Shown one piece after another: positions 37,045 to 46,370 of a stretch of 64,000 nt of DNA; positions within the stretch are counted from its first letter, which is position 1; the number at the start of each line of letters is the position of its first letter. Made by a program: the position numbers and the translations under genes. Origin of the DNA: Anaeromonas frigoriresistens (GTDB lineage Bacteria; Bacillota; Clostridia; Tissierellales; SIT17); NCBI RefSeq assembly GCF_016820655.1, contig NZ_WSFT01000039.1, positions 89,976 to 153,975 of the forward strand, read 5' to 3'. The notes under the pieces are model-generated. The model was not told where the DNA came from, made no database searches, and saw only the letters and a list, made by a program, of their open reading frames with translations.

Positions 37045-37891
37045 CTATAGGTATATAACCTTTGTAATCATTCCACCAGGGGGCTCCCCATTATTTGACT
37101 GATGAAAGGTCTTAGTTCCATTTAGTGGCCATATACCTGGATTGTTAGCAATTAACTCTACGTCGATTCTTCTACCTGATGCAATGTCAATGGTATCATC
37201 CCAAAAACCTGGTCTACCAAATCCATCAACAGATACAATTCTAAATTGATGACCATGTAAATGCATTGAATGGGAAGTACTAGTTTTAGTAATAAATCTA
37301 ATTCGTACCTTTTCACCATAGCTAAAGTATAGAGGTGATGTATCGGGAAAGGATTTCCCATTGTTGGACTAATAATACGTAATCATGATGAGGTATAGTC
37401 TCCTCATTATTGGGAAGTACGATAAAAGCACCTATAAGACCCTGGGGCATCTTAAATGCTTCTGGGGAGTGATAGAAAAATGTACCAGTCTTCCAACATA
37501 AAATTTTATAAGTATATGATTCGCCTGGATTAATTCTTGGGGTTGCTGGTTCTATAGCAGGAGCTCCATTTTGTGAATTAGGCTTTGGTAATCCATGGAC
37601 ATGAACAAATGTTGGGTGATTCGTTTTATTTTCAACTGTAAGATAAATCCATTCCCCTTGTCTCATAATAATTGAAGGTCCTGGTGTCCCGCCATTATAT
37701 CCTAGTGCTTCAGTTGTAAGATTTGATAATATATTATGTTTAATTGGTTTTGCTTCAAGATAAAAATGTCGTATATTACCTTTTCACTTGTAATTTACAA
37801 TTTTCATATCAGGGGCCGAAACTCTACTTTCCCAGACTTATAAATAATTGGGTGAGGTATTAGTAAAAGAGTTTATACTTGAATATTTCAC
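37045..37891 (-). pseudogene. Multicopper oxidase pseudogene with large internal deletion
   Basis: From GTG 37891 (behind AGGAGG) one frame carries TAA and TGA stops early on, then the first cupredoxin domain (FVHVHGLPKPN, GTFFYHSP, GLIGAFIVLPN). The next section jumps, with a frame change near 37340-37370, straight to the last domain (HSMHLHGHQFRIV to GGMITKVIYL). A normal enzyme has about 500 residues; roughly half is gone. The final copper motif HCHxxxH is not present: the equivalent place reads FHQSNNGEPPGGM. Confidence 0.85.
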
Positions 37892-38418
37892 CAAAGTTAC
37901 CTCCTTAAGTTTAAAACTCTACTGTAATATTATATTTGCTGATTTAAATAAAGTTCCAAATTTACTAGAGTTAACTTAAGGAAAATAAATACTTACTTAG
38001 ATGTAAATATAGAATTATTTACAAGCTACAAAAGGAGGAATAGATATAAAGTTATAGAAATATTACATAGATTGTTTTTGAAATCATATAAATAATATAA
38101 TAAAAATACTCATCAACCAAAGTTGACTAATTCATAAATGTAAGAGTAAATTACTAAAACAAGGTAGTCCAAAGGTTCTTTATAAAATAAAAAGCTAGGT
38201 TAGAGCGATACAATGAATTATGTCATAAATAAGGATGACTTTTTCTGGTATGCATTTATATATTATACAGGAACAGATTTATCTTAATAAATTGAGATTA
38301 ATTTATAATTATTGAAGAAGGAATATCTACATAATTTCAAGAATTTATTACTATTAGAATATTAAATAAGCATAATTGAATTATATAATTTTATGAACTA
38401 AGGAAGGAATGATATAAA

Positions 38419-38964
38419 ATGAGATCAGTAATGATAGGTAAATAAGTTGTATTAACACCAACAACAGAAAAGGATTTAGATTTTATTTGTAATTTTGAAA
38501 CAGATAAAAATATATGGCTTTATGAAGATTATGTAAAAGAAGATAAAGCTGCTACTAGAAAATTATTTTTAGATAGAATGAAGGAAGATGTAAAAGTTCA
38601 TGATTTTATTATTTCTAGAAAGAAGGACGAAAGAAAAATATCGGTTGGCATGGCATATATTTGGAGCTATAATGATTATCGGAAAAGTTGGGAAATTGGA
38701 TATGCATTGTTGCTTGATCATCAGAAATTTGGATACGGTATTGAGAGTGCAAGTCTTTTGTTAAAATTTGGATTTGAAGAGCTAAAAGCACATAAAATTG
38801 TTGGGATGTGTAATAGTGAAAATATTGGATCTTCGAAGATTATGCAAAGAATTGGGATGCGTAGAGAAGAAATTTTCAGAGAAGAATTGTTTTGTAATGG
38901 AAAATGGACTGATCAATGTTTTTTTTCAATTTTAGATAAAGAGTATTTTGATAATAGAAGATAG
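38419..38964 (+). pseudogene. GNAT acetyltransferase with early stop codon
   Basis: A single lesion, TAA at codon 9, interrupts an otherwise complete 181-residue RimJ/RimL-type GNAT (LTPTTEKDLDFI, KFGYGIESASLLLKF, NIGSSKIMQRIGM). Translation from ATG 38578 could give 128 residues lacking the first strands. Its more decayed sister is at 33717; the duplicated unit also includes about 230 bases of upstream DNA, starting near 38188 and 33588. Confidence 0.85.
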
Positions 38965-39297
38965 CAATAAAAATATATATTTTAAAACTGTACCTACAAC
39001 GTTTCGATGGACAATATCACAAATAAATTATATGTATCCATAACATAAAAAATAGAGTAATAAAATTAATATAAAAGGAAACTTTAATAGAAATTTGAGG
39101 TAAAAAAGTTAAATAAGAGAGAAGAATATAGTGTGATTGAACGAGGATATATCAGATTTACATCTGATATATCCTTTATTATAGGCTTAGTTATAGTTGA
39201 TTATTGGTTTTTATATAAGAATTTCATAATGTATTATCAATTAATTATGCAAAAAATCTTTTAAGTCAAAATTACTTTTTTTATTTTATTATTATTT
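38965..39297. other. Intergenic stretch with hairpin family copy 3
   Basis: No gene seen. The hairpin at 39143-39181 ends transcription from the left. The rest is AT-rich up to the MarR operator. Confidence 0.5.
39143..39181 (+). terminator. Dispersed hairpin family, copy 3 (terminator)
   Basis: AGGATATATCAGAT pairs with ATCTGATATATCCT around a 4-base loop, followed by TTATT. Core identical to the other copies. Confidence 0.85.
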
Positions 39298-39358
39298 TTG
39301 TTGCAAATGCAATAAAAATGAATTATAATCTATATATATATTATTGCATTTGCAACAA
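39298..39358 (+). promoter_or_regulatory. Promoter with two mirrored MarR operator sites
   Basis: TTGTTGCAAATGCAATAA (39298-39315) and its exact reverse complement (39341-39358) flank the promoter. TTGCAA (39301-39306), a 17-base spacer and TATAAT (39324-39329) form the promoter, so the first operator covers the -35 box and the second the transcription start. Each site is itself a TTGCA-nn-TGCAA palindrome. This fits autorepression by the MarR protein encoded next. Confidence 0.8.
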
Positions 39359-39380
39359 AATGTGTCTTGAGGAGGTAATT

Positions 39381-39833
39381 ATGACAGAAATTCTTCGAGA
39401 AATTGGAATGATAGCAAGAGCTTTAGGTTCTATTAGTAACATAGAATTTAAAGAATATGACCTTACAAAAGGACAGTATTTGTACCTTGTACGAATATGT
39501 GAAAACCCAGGAATAATTCAAGAAAAATTAGCTGAGATGATAAAAGTAGATCGAACAACAGTAGCTCGTGCTATAAAAAAACTTGAAATCAATGGGTTTA
39601 TTGAAAAGAAACAATACAAAAATAACAAAAAAATTAAAAAACTCTTTCCAACAGAGAAAGGGAGAAATGTTTACTCTTTTATAATAAGAGAACATGAATA
39701 TTCCAATACCGTTGCATTACAGGGATTTTCGGAAAGAGAAGAAAAAACTTTTTTAAATCTTCTTCAAAGAGCAAGAAAAAATGTAGAAAAAGACTGGGAC
39801 TTTGTAAAAAAGGGAAACAAGAGAAATTATTAA
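39381..39833 (+). CDS. MarR-family regulator next to PaiA
   Basis: A 150-residue winged-helix regulator (LTKGQYLYLVRICENPGIIQEKLAEMIKVDRTTVARAIKKLE, about 28-70). AGGAGG sets ATG 39381. It is followed after 25 bases by paiA, and its promoter is framed by a matched pair of palindromic sites, so it very likely controls itself and paiA. In Bacillus subtilis paiA sits with a different regulator (PaiB), so this pairing is not the textbook one. Confidence 0.88.
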   Translation: MTEILREIGMIARALGSISNIEFKEYDLTKGQYLYLVRICENPGIIQEKLAEMIKVDRTTVARAIKKLEINGFIEKKQYKNNKKIKKLFPTEKGRNVYSFIIREHEYSNTVALQGFSEREEKTFLNLLQRARKNVEKDWDFVKKGNKRNY

Positions 39834-39858
39834 TTATGTAAAGGAGGGACATATTTAA

Positions 39859-40377
<519 letters not shown>

Positions 40378-40500
40378 TTTAACAGAGTAGCAATATTGAC
40401 AACTTTTTTTAAAATTGTGAGTTTGTTTTTTAAGCAAACGTTCGTTTTTAGTCTTTGGAAGATAGCATATTTCAAATTTTATAATATAGGAGGTATCCTA

Positions 40501-41208
40501 ATGAAAAAGTTTATTATTGAAGATTCTTTTTGGAGCCTATTTCCTAATGCAAAAATTGGTGTTGTGATTTGCAATGGTATAGATAACTCTATAAAAGAGA
40601 AAGAACAATATGAGGAAATGATTTTTGAGGCAGAAAAGGAAGCATTAAAGTATTTACAAAATGAAAATTTTAGCAATAACCCTGTGATAAAAATATGGAG
40701 AGAATCATTTCAAAAATTTAAAACAAAGAAAGGGGCAAGATCATCTATAGAGGCATTGCTAAAGAGAGTTCATAAGAGAAATCACATAGGAACTATTAAC
40801 CCATTAGTTGATATTTACAATTCTATTTCACTGAGATATGCATTACCATGTGGTGGTGAGGATATAGATAAATTCGCTGGTAATATAAGATTGACTACTG
40901 CTACTGGCAATGAAGAATTTATTCCACTTGGAACCGACGAGAACTCACCTCCATATGAAGACGAAATAGTCTACAAGGATGATAAAGGTGCAATTTGCAG
41001 ATGTTGGAACTGGCGTGAAGCAGTAAGAACAATGCTTACAGAAAATACAACTAATGCTTTTTTATGTATTGAATTGACTGATGAAAGTAGATTAGTAGAA
41101 TTTGAAAATGCACTAAAAGAACTAGCCAAAGTAGTACAAGACAATTTAGGTGGAACAATTGAAACTTCAATTTTAGATGTAAATAATAAGGAAGTAGCAA
41201 TAAGGTAG
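40501..41208 (+). CDS. B3/B4 (tRNA-editing-like) domain protein
   Basis: A 235-residue stand-alone B3/B4 domain, the fold of the editing domain in the phenylalanyl-tRNA synthetase beta chain. Marks are the centre ARSSIEALLKRVHKRNHIGTINPLVDIYNSISLRYALPCGGED (in pieces: SIEALLKRV, NPLVDIYN, GGEDID) and the acidic CRCWNWREA block. It may bind or edit mischarged tRNA or sense an amino acid; no experiment is known to me. AGGAGGT precedes ATG 40501. A terminator of the dispersed family follows. Confidence 0.85.
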   Translation: MKKFIIEDSFWSLFPNAKIGVVICNGIDNSIKEKEQYEEMIFEAEKEALKYLQNENFSNNPVIKIWRESFQKFKTKKGARSSIEALLKRVHKRNHIGTINPLVDIYNSISLRYALPCGGEDIDKFAGNIRLTTATGNEEFIPLGTDENSPPYEDEIVYKDDKGAICRCWNWREAVRTMLTENTTNAFLCIELTDESRLVEFENALKELAKVVQDNLGGTIETSILDVNNKEVAIR

Positions 41209-41246
41209 TTGTAGCTATAAAAAGTATTATATATTGAAATTGAAAA

Positions 41247-41290
41247 GGAGGATATGTCAGTACTAGTGCTGATATATCCTCTATATTTTG
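41247..41290 (+). terminator. Dispersed hairpin family, copy 4 (terminator)
   Basis: AGGATATGTCAG pairs with CTGATATATCCT around an 8-base loop; T-rich tail. It ends the B3/B4 transcript. Confidence 0.83.
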
Positions 41291-41370
41291 TGGTATGTCT
41301 CTAATTATTAAATATAATAAGGGATTGTATTTATTAAATGATTTTTTTATTTGATTAATTAATAATATTA

Positions 41371-41425
41371 TTGTAGATGATTAAAGTATATGATAGTATA
41401 TGAGTATAATTGAATATACTCATAT
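41371..41425 (+). promoter_or_regulatory. arsR promoter and operator
   Basis: ATATGAGTATA (41398-41408) and TATACTCATAT (41415-41425) form a perfect palindrome with a 6-base centre, 22 bases before the arsR start. TTGTAG (41371) and TAGTAT (41394) with a 17-base spacer form a plausible promoter just upstream, so a bound ArsR would block transcription. Confidence 0.72.
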
Positions 41426-41446
41426 ATATGAGGTGGTGAAGGACTA

Positions 41447-41821
41447 ATGATAGATATATTCAAAGCTTTAGGAGACGAGAATAGACTTAGGATTTTAAAC
41501 CTTTTAATAAAGGCTGACCTATGTGTATGTGAAATTGAAGTGATTCTTGATATGAGTCAATCAAATGTTTCTAGACATCTAAGCAAACTAAAGAAAACAG
41601 GAATAATAAGTTCGTCCAAAGATGCACAGTGGGTACACTACAAAGTTAGTAATGAATTTGTGAATAATGATAAGTTACTTTGTAGATATCTGAAGGAAAA
41701 GTTTACATCAGAAGATGTATTTACTAATGATGTGAGAAGATATCAGAAATATAAAGAAAATAACATGAATTGTCAGTGGATTACTGAGAATAAAGATAAA
41801 GTACAAAATATTATAAAATAG
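41447..41821 (+). CDS. arsR: ArsR-family arsenic-responsive repressor
   Basis: A 124-residue winged-helix metalloregulator. The As(III)-sensing cysteines are in LCVCEIE (C24, C26), in the helix before the recognition helix SQSNVSRHLSKLK. The protein starts the ars gene run. It should release the palindrome at 41398-41425 when As(III) binds. AGGTGG before ATG 41447. Confidence 0.92.
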   Translation: MIDIFKALGDENRLRILNLLIKADLCVCEIEVILDMSQSNVSRHLSKLKKTGIISSSKDAQWVHYKVSNEFVNNDKLLCRYLKEKFTSEDVFTNDVRRYQKYKENNMNCQWITENKDKVQNIIK

Positions 41822-41988
41822 AAGAAGAAAAAAAGAGTTAAGAAAAAGATATAATAACATCTGAATAAATGGATATATTTGGTGGTTATTTAACGGTTAG
41901 GGTTGAACTTTATATAAGTGTAGGTGTAATGATTGCAAATAGAACTAGAAGATGGTTTAAGTAGAATAGATAAAAGGAGTGTATTAAT

Positions 41989-42360
41989 ATGAAAAAAATG
42001 ATAATATTCGAACCGGCAATGTGCTGTCCAACAGGAGTTTGTGGACCAGGAGTAGATAAAAACCTGTTAAGAATTTCTACAGTGATAAATAATTTGAAAA
42101 GCAATGGAATAGTAGTCGAAAGATATAATCTTTCTAATAATCCACAAAAGTTTTTAGAGAATAGCGAAATTAATAAAATAATTAGCAATGATGGAGTAGA
42201 TTCATTACCGGTTACAATGGTAGATGAAGTTATTGTAAAGATGAAAGACTACCCATCAAATGAAGAGTTTTGTAAATTGCTAGATATATCTCCAGAAAAT
42301 TTAAAGCCTACTGATAAAAAAGATTCTAATGGATGTGGATGTGGAGATGGATGTTGCTAA
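41989..42360 (+). CDS. arsD: ArsD arsenic metallochaperone
   Basis: A 123-residue ArsD that hands As(III) to the ArsA ATPase. The Cys12-Cys13-Cys18 site is in place (CCPTGVC near residues 12-18), and the end carries a further cysteine cluster (CGCGDGCC). Length fits. It is followed after 21 bases by arsA. Confidence 0.93.
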   Translation: MKKMIIFEPAMCCPTGVCGPGVDKNLLRISTVINNLKSNGIVVERYNLSNNPQKFLENSEINKIISNDGVDSLPVTMVDEVIVKMKDYPSNEEFCKLLDISPENLKPTDKKDSNGCGCGDGCC

Positions 42361-42381
42361 AACTAGAAAAGGAGAATTTTA

Positions 42382-44130
42382 ATGTTATTAAAAAGTTTTA
42401 ATATATCAAAACTTAATTTAACTAAATATATATTTTTTACTGGAAAAGGTGGAGTTGGAAAAACTTCAACAGCCTGTGCCACAGCAGTAAATTTAGCTGA
42501 TGAAGGAAAGAAAATTATGCTTGTAAGTACGGACCCTGCTTCTAACCTGCAAGATGTATTTAATACTGAATTAAATAACAAGGGTGTTTCTATAAAAGAA
42601 GTACCTAATTTAGTAGTTGCAAACTTTGATCCAGAAGAAGCTGCATTTGAATACAAAGAAAGTGTAATAGGACCTTATAGAGGGAAATTACCCGAAGCAG
42701 TATTAAACAATATGGAAGAACAGTTGTCTGGTTCATGTACTGTAGAAATAGCTGCATTTAATGAGTTTTCAAATTTTATAACAAATGAGAAAGTTGCTAA
42801 AGAATATGATCATATAATATTTGATACAGCACCTACAGGACACACACTTAGAATGCTACAATTACCTTCTGCATGGACTAATTTCATTGATGAAAGTACT
42901 CATGGAGCATCATGCTTAGGACAGCTTTCTGGCCTTGAAGATAAGAAAGGAATTTATAAAAATGCTGTTGATAACCTAGCAGATGAAAAGAAGACTACAC
43001 TAATATTAGTGTCACGCCCTGAGCTATCACCATTAAAAGAAGCTGAGAGAGCTTCTAATGAGTTAAAAGAAATAGGAGTTAAAAATCAAATTTTAATTAT
43101 TAATGGAATACTTGATTCCTATGATGATGATCTATCTAAATCAATTTGTGAAAAACAACAAAGAGCACTGAAGAATATGCCTGAGACATTTGAACTTATT
43201 CAGAAGTTTAAAATTCCTTTAAGACCATATAACATAACTGGGCTAGAGAATGTAAGATCATTTTTAAAATATAATAATATAAAATATAGCAATGAAAAAT
43301 TAGAAACAGAAAAGATACACAAATTAAATGATGTGATAGAAGATTTATATAGTAGTGATAAGAAGGTGATTTTCACAATGGGTAAAGGGGGGGTAGGCAA
43401 AACAACAATAGCTTCAGCAATTGCACTAGGCTTAGCTAAAAAAGGTAAAAAAGTTCATTTAACAACTACTGACCCTGCAGCACATTTAAAGTTTGTACTA
43501 GAAGAAGGAAATAATATTACTTTAAGTAGTATAGATGAAAAAGAAGAACTTGAAAAATATAGAGAAGATGTATTAAGTGAAGCTAAGGGTACAATGAGCG
43601 ATGAAGATATTGAGTATATTGAAGAGGATTTAAGATCGCCCTGCACCCAAGAGATAGCTGTATTTAGAGCTTTTGCTGAAATAGTAGAAAAATCAGAGGA
43701 TGAAATTGTTGTCATAGACACTGCGCCAACAGGTCATACATTATTACTATTAGACTCAACTCAGAGTTATCACAAGGAAATTGAAAGATTCCAAGGGGAT
43801 GTTCCAGAGTCGGTTAAAAAACTATTACCAAAGCTAAGAAATGAAAAGGAAACCGAAGTAATTATTGTAGCATTAGCAGAAGCTACACCAGTACATGAAG
43901 CGATAAGATTAGAAAAAGACTTAGATAGAGCTGGTATACACAGCAAATGGTGGGTTATTAATTCAAGCTTTTATACAACTAATACAACTAATACTATTTT
44001 AAAGGTAAAAGCTAGTAACGAAATACAGTGGATTAATGAAGTAAATGAAATATCTAACGGAAACTTTTCAGTTATAGAGTGGATACCTGAAGAAGTAAAA
44101 GGAGAAATATTAAGTAAACTGTTAGATTAA
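42382..44130 (+). CDS. arsA: ArsA arsenite-stimulated ATPase
   Basis: A 582-residue ATPase made of two homologous halves. Both P-loops are intact (GKGGVGKTSTA near residue 20 and GKGGVGKTTIA near 335). The metal-site cysteines are in GSCTVEIA and SPCTQEIA, and both halves carry DTAPTGHTLR/L. ArsA drives an arsenite pump, normally ArsB or Acr3. No intact ArsB or Acr3 is in the window; the only permease nearby is the ArsP-like gene at 45271 and a relic at 44419. Confidence 0.93.
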   Translation: MLLKSFNISKLNLTKYIFFTGKGGVGKTSTACATAVNLADEGKKIMLVSTDPASNLQDVFNTELNNKGVSIKEVPNLVVANFDPEEAAFEYKESVIGPYRGKLPEAVLNNMEEQLSGSCTVEIAAFNEFSNFITNEKVAKEYDHIIFDTAPTGHTLRMLQLPSAWTNFIDESTHGASCLGQLSGLEDKKGIYKNAVDNLADEKKTTLILVSRPELSPLKEAERASNELKEIGVKNQILIINGILDSYDDDLSKSICEKQQRALKNMPETFELIQKFKIPLRPYNITGLENVRSFLKYNNIKYSNEKLETEKIHKLNDVIEDLYSSDKKVIFTMGKGGVGKTTIASAIALGLAKKGKKVHLTTTDPAAHLKFVLEEGNNITLSSIDEKEELEKYREDVLSEAKGTMSDEDIEYIEEDLRSPCTQEIAVFRAFAEIVEKSEDEIVVIDTAPTGHTLLLLDSTQSYHKEIERFQGDVPESVKKLLPKLRNEKETEVIIVALAEATPVHEAIRLEKDLDRAGIHSKWWVINSSFYTTNTTNTILKVKASNEIQWINEVNEISNGNFSVIEWIPEEVKGEILSKLLD

Positions 44131-44255
44131 ATGAAGGAGAAATACTGATGAAATAGTAGATACTATAAGAGACAATAGAATAATTTCAAATAAATTAATA
44201 TCTATGCTAAAGAAAGGATATTAGAAAAGTGATAATCATTTAAGTACAAGTAGGT

Positions 44256-44360
44256 ATGCAAATGAAATTGAAAGTTGCATTTGTTTGTGTTCACAACTCA
44301 TGTAGAAGTCAAAGAGCAGAAGGCTAAGCAAAGAAGTTAGGTAGTGATATTTTGAAGGCT
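44256..44360 (+). pseudogene. arsC: Arsenate reductase (ArsC) relic
   Basis: A short frame with an in-frame TAA at 44325-44327 encodes VAFVCVHNSCRSQRAEG, stop, AKKLGSDILKA. This is the active-site loop CxxxxxR and following helix of the thioredoxin-linked ArsC. About 100 of the usual 130 codons are missing. Confidence 0.75.
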
Positions 44361-44418
44361 ATGTTAGTATTCACTTTTTTATTTATGAAACTATAAAGAT
44401 TTTTATATTATTACCTAA

Positions 44419-44544
44419 CTTATATCTGTAATATTCTATATTCAAATTTACTTTCCACCAGAAAGAATAAAGAGAATCTTTGGAGATATAAAAGAAGTTA
44501 AAGGAAATATTTTAGGAGAGCTTTTCAAATATTATATAGAGTAA
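44419..44544 (+). pseudogene. Possible relic of a heavy-metal permease
   Basis: An open stretch without a start encodes a hydrophobic strand followed by YFPPERIKRIFG and a KGNILGELF-like segment, a pattern common in YraQ/ArsP-type permeases before their second conserved helix. Similarity judged by eye only. Confidence 0.4.
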
Positions 44545-44579
44545 TTATATGATATAACTAATGATATCTAAAAAAATAT

Positions 44580-44608
44580 TTGACTAAACAATATTTGTAT
44601 TATACAAT
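44580..44608 (+). promoter_or_regulatory. MarR promoter with palindromic operator
   Basis: TTGACT (44580-44585), a 17-base spacer and TACAAT (44603-44608) form a promoter. The palindrome TTGTATTATACAA (44595-44607) fills the spacer and -10 box. The same motif recurs at 45150 and 45235. Confidence 0.75.
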
Positions 44609-44629
44609 TAAATTAAATGAGGTGATAAA

Positions 44630-45133
44630 ATGAAAGAGTTAAATAAAACATTTCAAAATGAGTGTGCTAAATGTGATGATGAGAATATGGAACAATGTTG
44701 TATTAAAGAAGTAAGAGAAACAACTCAAAAAATGGTTAGAGTTTTTCAATTATTTGAAAGAGACCAAATAAAAGTATCAGGATTTACCACTTCCCAGTGT
44801 TATTCTCTAATAGAGTTACTAAAATCCGATGGTCTAACTATGAATGAATTAAGTGAAAGAATGAATTTAAATACTAGTACAATGACAAGAATAGTAGATA
44901 AACTTGTAAGAGATAAATATCTAGTAAGAGAAAGGTATCAAGAAGATAGAAGAGTAGTAGTAGTAAAGTTATCAGAAAAAGGAAGAAAAGCTTCATTAGA
45001 TCTAAATGAAAGATTAAATCAATATTATGAAAAGATAATTGAAAACTTACCTGAAGGTAAAGTTGAAGAAGTGCTAGATTCAGTATCTTTACTTTTAAAT
45101 GCTTTTGAAAAAGCAAATCCAAATTGTTGTTAA
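44630..45133 (+). CDS. Cysteine-rich MarR-family regulator of the permease
   Basis: A 167-residue MarR protein (winged helix FTTSQCYSLIELLKSDGLTMNELSERMNLNTSTMTRIVDKL, about 52-95, and wing RYQEDRRVVVVKLSEKG). Cysteines cluster at both ends (C12, C15, C23, C24 and a final CC), which could bind a metal or thiol-reactive metalloid. Three identical-type palindromes sit around it, one in its own promoter and two before the permease, so it probably represses both. Confidence 0.88.
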   Translation: MKELNKTFQNECAKCDDENMEQCCIKEVRETTQKMVRVFQLFERDQIKVSGFTTSQCYSLIELLKSDGLTMNELSERMNLNTSTMTRIVDKLVRDKYLVRERYQEDRRVVVVKLSEKGRKASLDLNERLNQYYEKIIENLPEGKVEEVLDSVSLLLNAFEKANPNCC

Positions 45134-45149
45134 AAATTTTTAGAGAGTA

Positions 45150-45249
45150 TTTGTATCATACAAGTAAAAATTGTTATAGTAAGTTTGCAAAGATACTATA
45201 ACAATAAAGAAGAAAAATAAGATAATACTTAATACTTGTATGATACAAA
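45150..45249 (+). promoter_or_regulatory. Two MarR-type operators flanking a hairpin before the permease
   Basis: TTTGTATCATACAAG (45150-45164) and CTTGTATGATACAAA (45235-45249) are exact reverse complements of each other and share the core of the site at 44595. Between them TTGTTATAGTA (about 45171) and TACTATAACAA (about 45194) form a perfect 11-bp inverted repeat that also contains a plausible promoter (TTGTTA, 17 bases, TACTAT). Confidence 0.75.
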
Positions 45250-45270
45250 CAAAATAAAGGAGGATATAAA

Positions 45271-46272
45271 ATGATTAATATTTTAAAAGACATTGTATGG
45301 ACTGTATTGAGGTACTTAAAAGCAGATTGGTGGATTTTACTTATTGGTATTTTATTAGCTGTATGTATTAGAGTTTATGTGGATGAGAACAGCTTTAATA
45401 GATATTTAAAAAGAAACTCAAAAGCATCCATCTTGTCTTCCATAGGATTTGGAGCTTTAACACCCCTTTGTGCTTGTGGAACTATGGCAGTATTATTATC
45501 GATGTTTATTACGTCTATGCCATGGGGACCAGTAATGGCATTTTTAGTATCTTCTCCATTAACTAGTCCTTCAGAATTTATGTTCCAAACAGCATTTTTT
45601 GGAACTAAATTTGCTATAGTAGTAGTGATTTCATCAATTTTATTGGGTTTACTAGCAGGACTATTTGCACACTTTCTAGATTTAAAAACGAACTTTTTTA
45701 AAGGACAGTTTAGGATTATTAAAGATAATGATATAGTCATGGGTAAATCTCAAGTACAAAGTATAAGTTGTTGTTCTGTAGAAAATGATCAAGTGGGAAT
45801 TATAAGTTCATCATCTTCTTGCTGTAGCAATAAAGAGACTTTAATAAATAAACTAAAGATTAAAGACTTTATTAGGGAGTTTATTAACTTAGGCATAAAG
45901 AAAGTTTTATTATATTTTATTATCTTTATTGCTATTGGTAGAGTAGCTGAACTTATTATTCCTAAAGAGTGGATAATGTCATTGTTTAGCTCAAATAGAG
46001 TATATTCTATTCCATTAGGCGCAATTATTGGATTACCACTATATGTTTCAGGACCATCTGCTTTGCCTTTGATGAAGTCCTTTATGAACTCAGGAGCCAG
46101 TTCAGGAGTACTATTGGCATTTCTTATTACTGGTAAAGCAACAGGGGTACCTGTTATAGCAGGTATGTCCACAATATTAAAGAAAAGAGCAATATTATTC
46201 TATGTACTATTTGTGTATTTAGGAGGTGTTATATTTGGATATGTATACCAACTATTAATGAGTATAAGTTAA
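45271..46272 (+). CDS. ArsP/YraQ-type permease (metalloid or metal efflux)
   Basis: A 333-residue membrane protein of the DUF318/ArsP family with about eight helices. The conserved TPLCACGTM segment follows helix 2 and a second GLPLYVSGPSALPLM block follows helix 6. A central cytoplasmic loop has three cysteine pairs (SISCCS, SSSCCS), likely to bind a thiophilic metal. Relatives export organoarsenicals (ArsP), Cu or Zn. Nearness to arsRDA suggests arsenic. AAGGAGG precedes ATG 45271. Confidence 0.85.
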   Translation: MINILKDIVWTVLRYLKADWWILLIGILLAVCIRVYVDENSFNRYLKRNSKASILSSIGFGALTPLCACGTMAVLLSMFITSMPWGPVMAFLVSSPLTSPSEFMFQTAFFGTKFAIVVVISSILLGLLAGLFAHFLDLKTNFFKGQFRIIKDNDIVMGKSQVQSISCCSVENDQVGIISSSSSCCSNKETLINKLKIKDFIREFINLGIKKVLLYFIIFIAIGRVAELIIPKEWIMSLFSSNRVYSIPLGAIIGLPLYVSGPSALPLMKSFMNSGASSGVLLAFLITGKATGVPVIAGMSTILKKRAILFYVLFVYLGGVIFGYVYQLLMSIS

Positions 46273-46329
46273 TTGTATTATAATTAAGTGATCTTTAAAT
46301 ATAAAATATTAATTAATTAAAATTAAGAG

Positions 46330-46370
46330 AATCCTATATTAGAAATGCATAATTAATCTAATATAGGATT
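46330..46370. terminator. Bidirectional terminator between convergent genes
   Basis: AATCCTATATTAGA pairs with TCTAATATAGGATT (14 bp). The right arm contains the last codons and stop of the minus-strand gene at 46358, so it can serve both the permease and that gene. Confidence 0.75.

Larger units (their letters stand above)
44131..44579. other. Eroded stretch of the ars locus
   Basis: Holds the arsC and permease relics listed separately; between and around them frames are broken. A dead start (ATG AAA TAG near 44148, behind GAAGGAG) suggests another lost gene directly behind arsA. Confidence 0.5.

Noticed and set aside
40436..40447. AAACG-TT-CGTTT palindrome upstream of the B3/B4 gene as a TetR operator
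   Set aside because: Short, no TetR gene nearby, and no -10 box at the right distance from the TTGACA at 40396.
45789..46172. Long minus-strand frame inside the permease gene
   Set aside because: Opposite-strand shadow of a clearly real membrane protein gene, without ribosome site.
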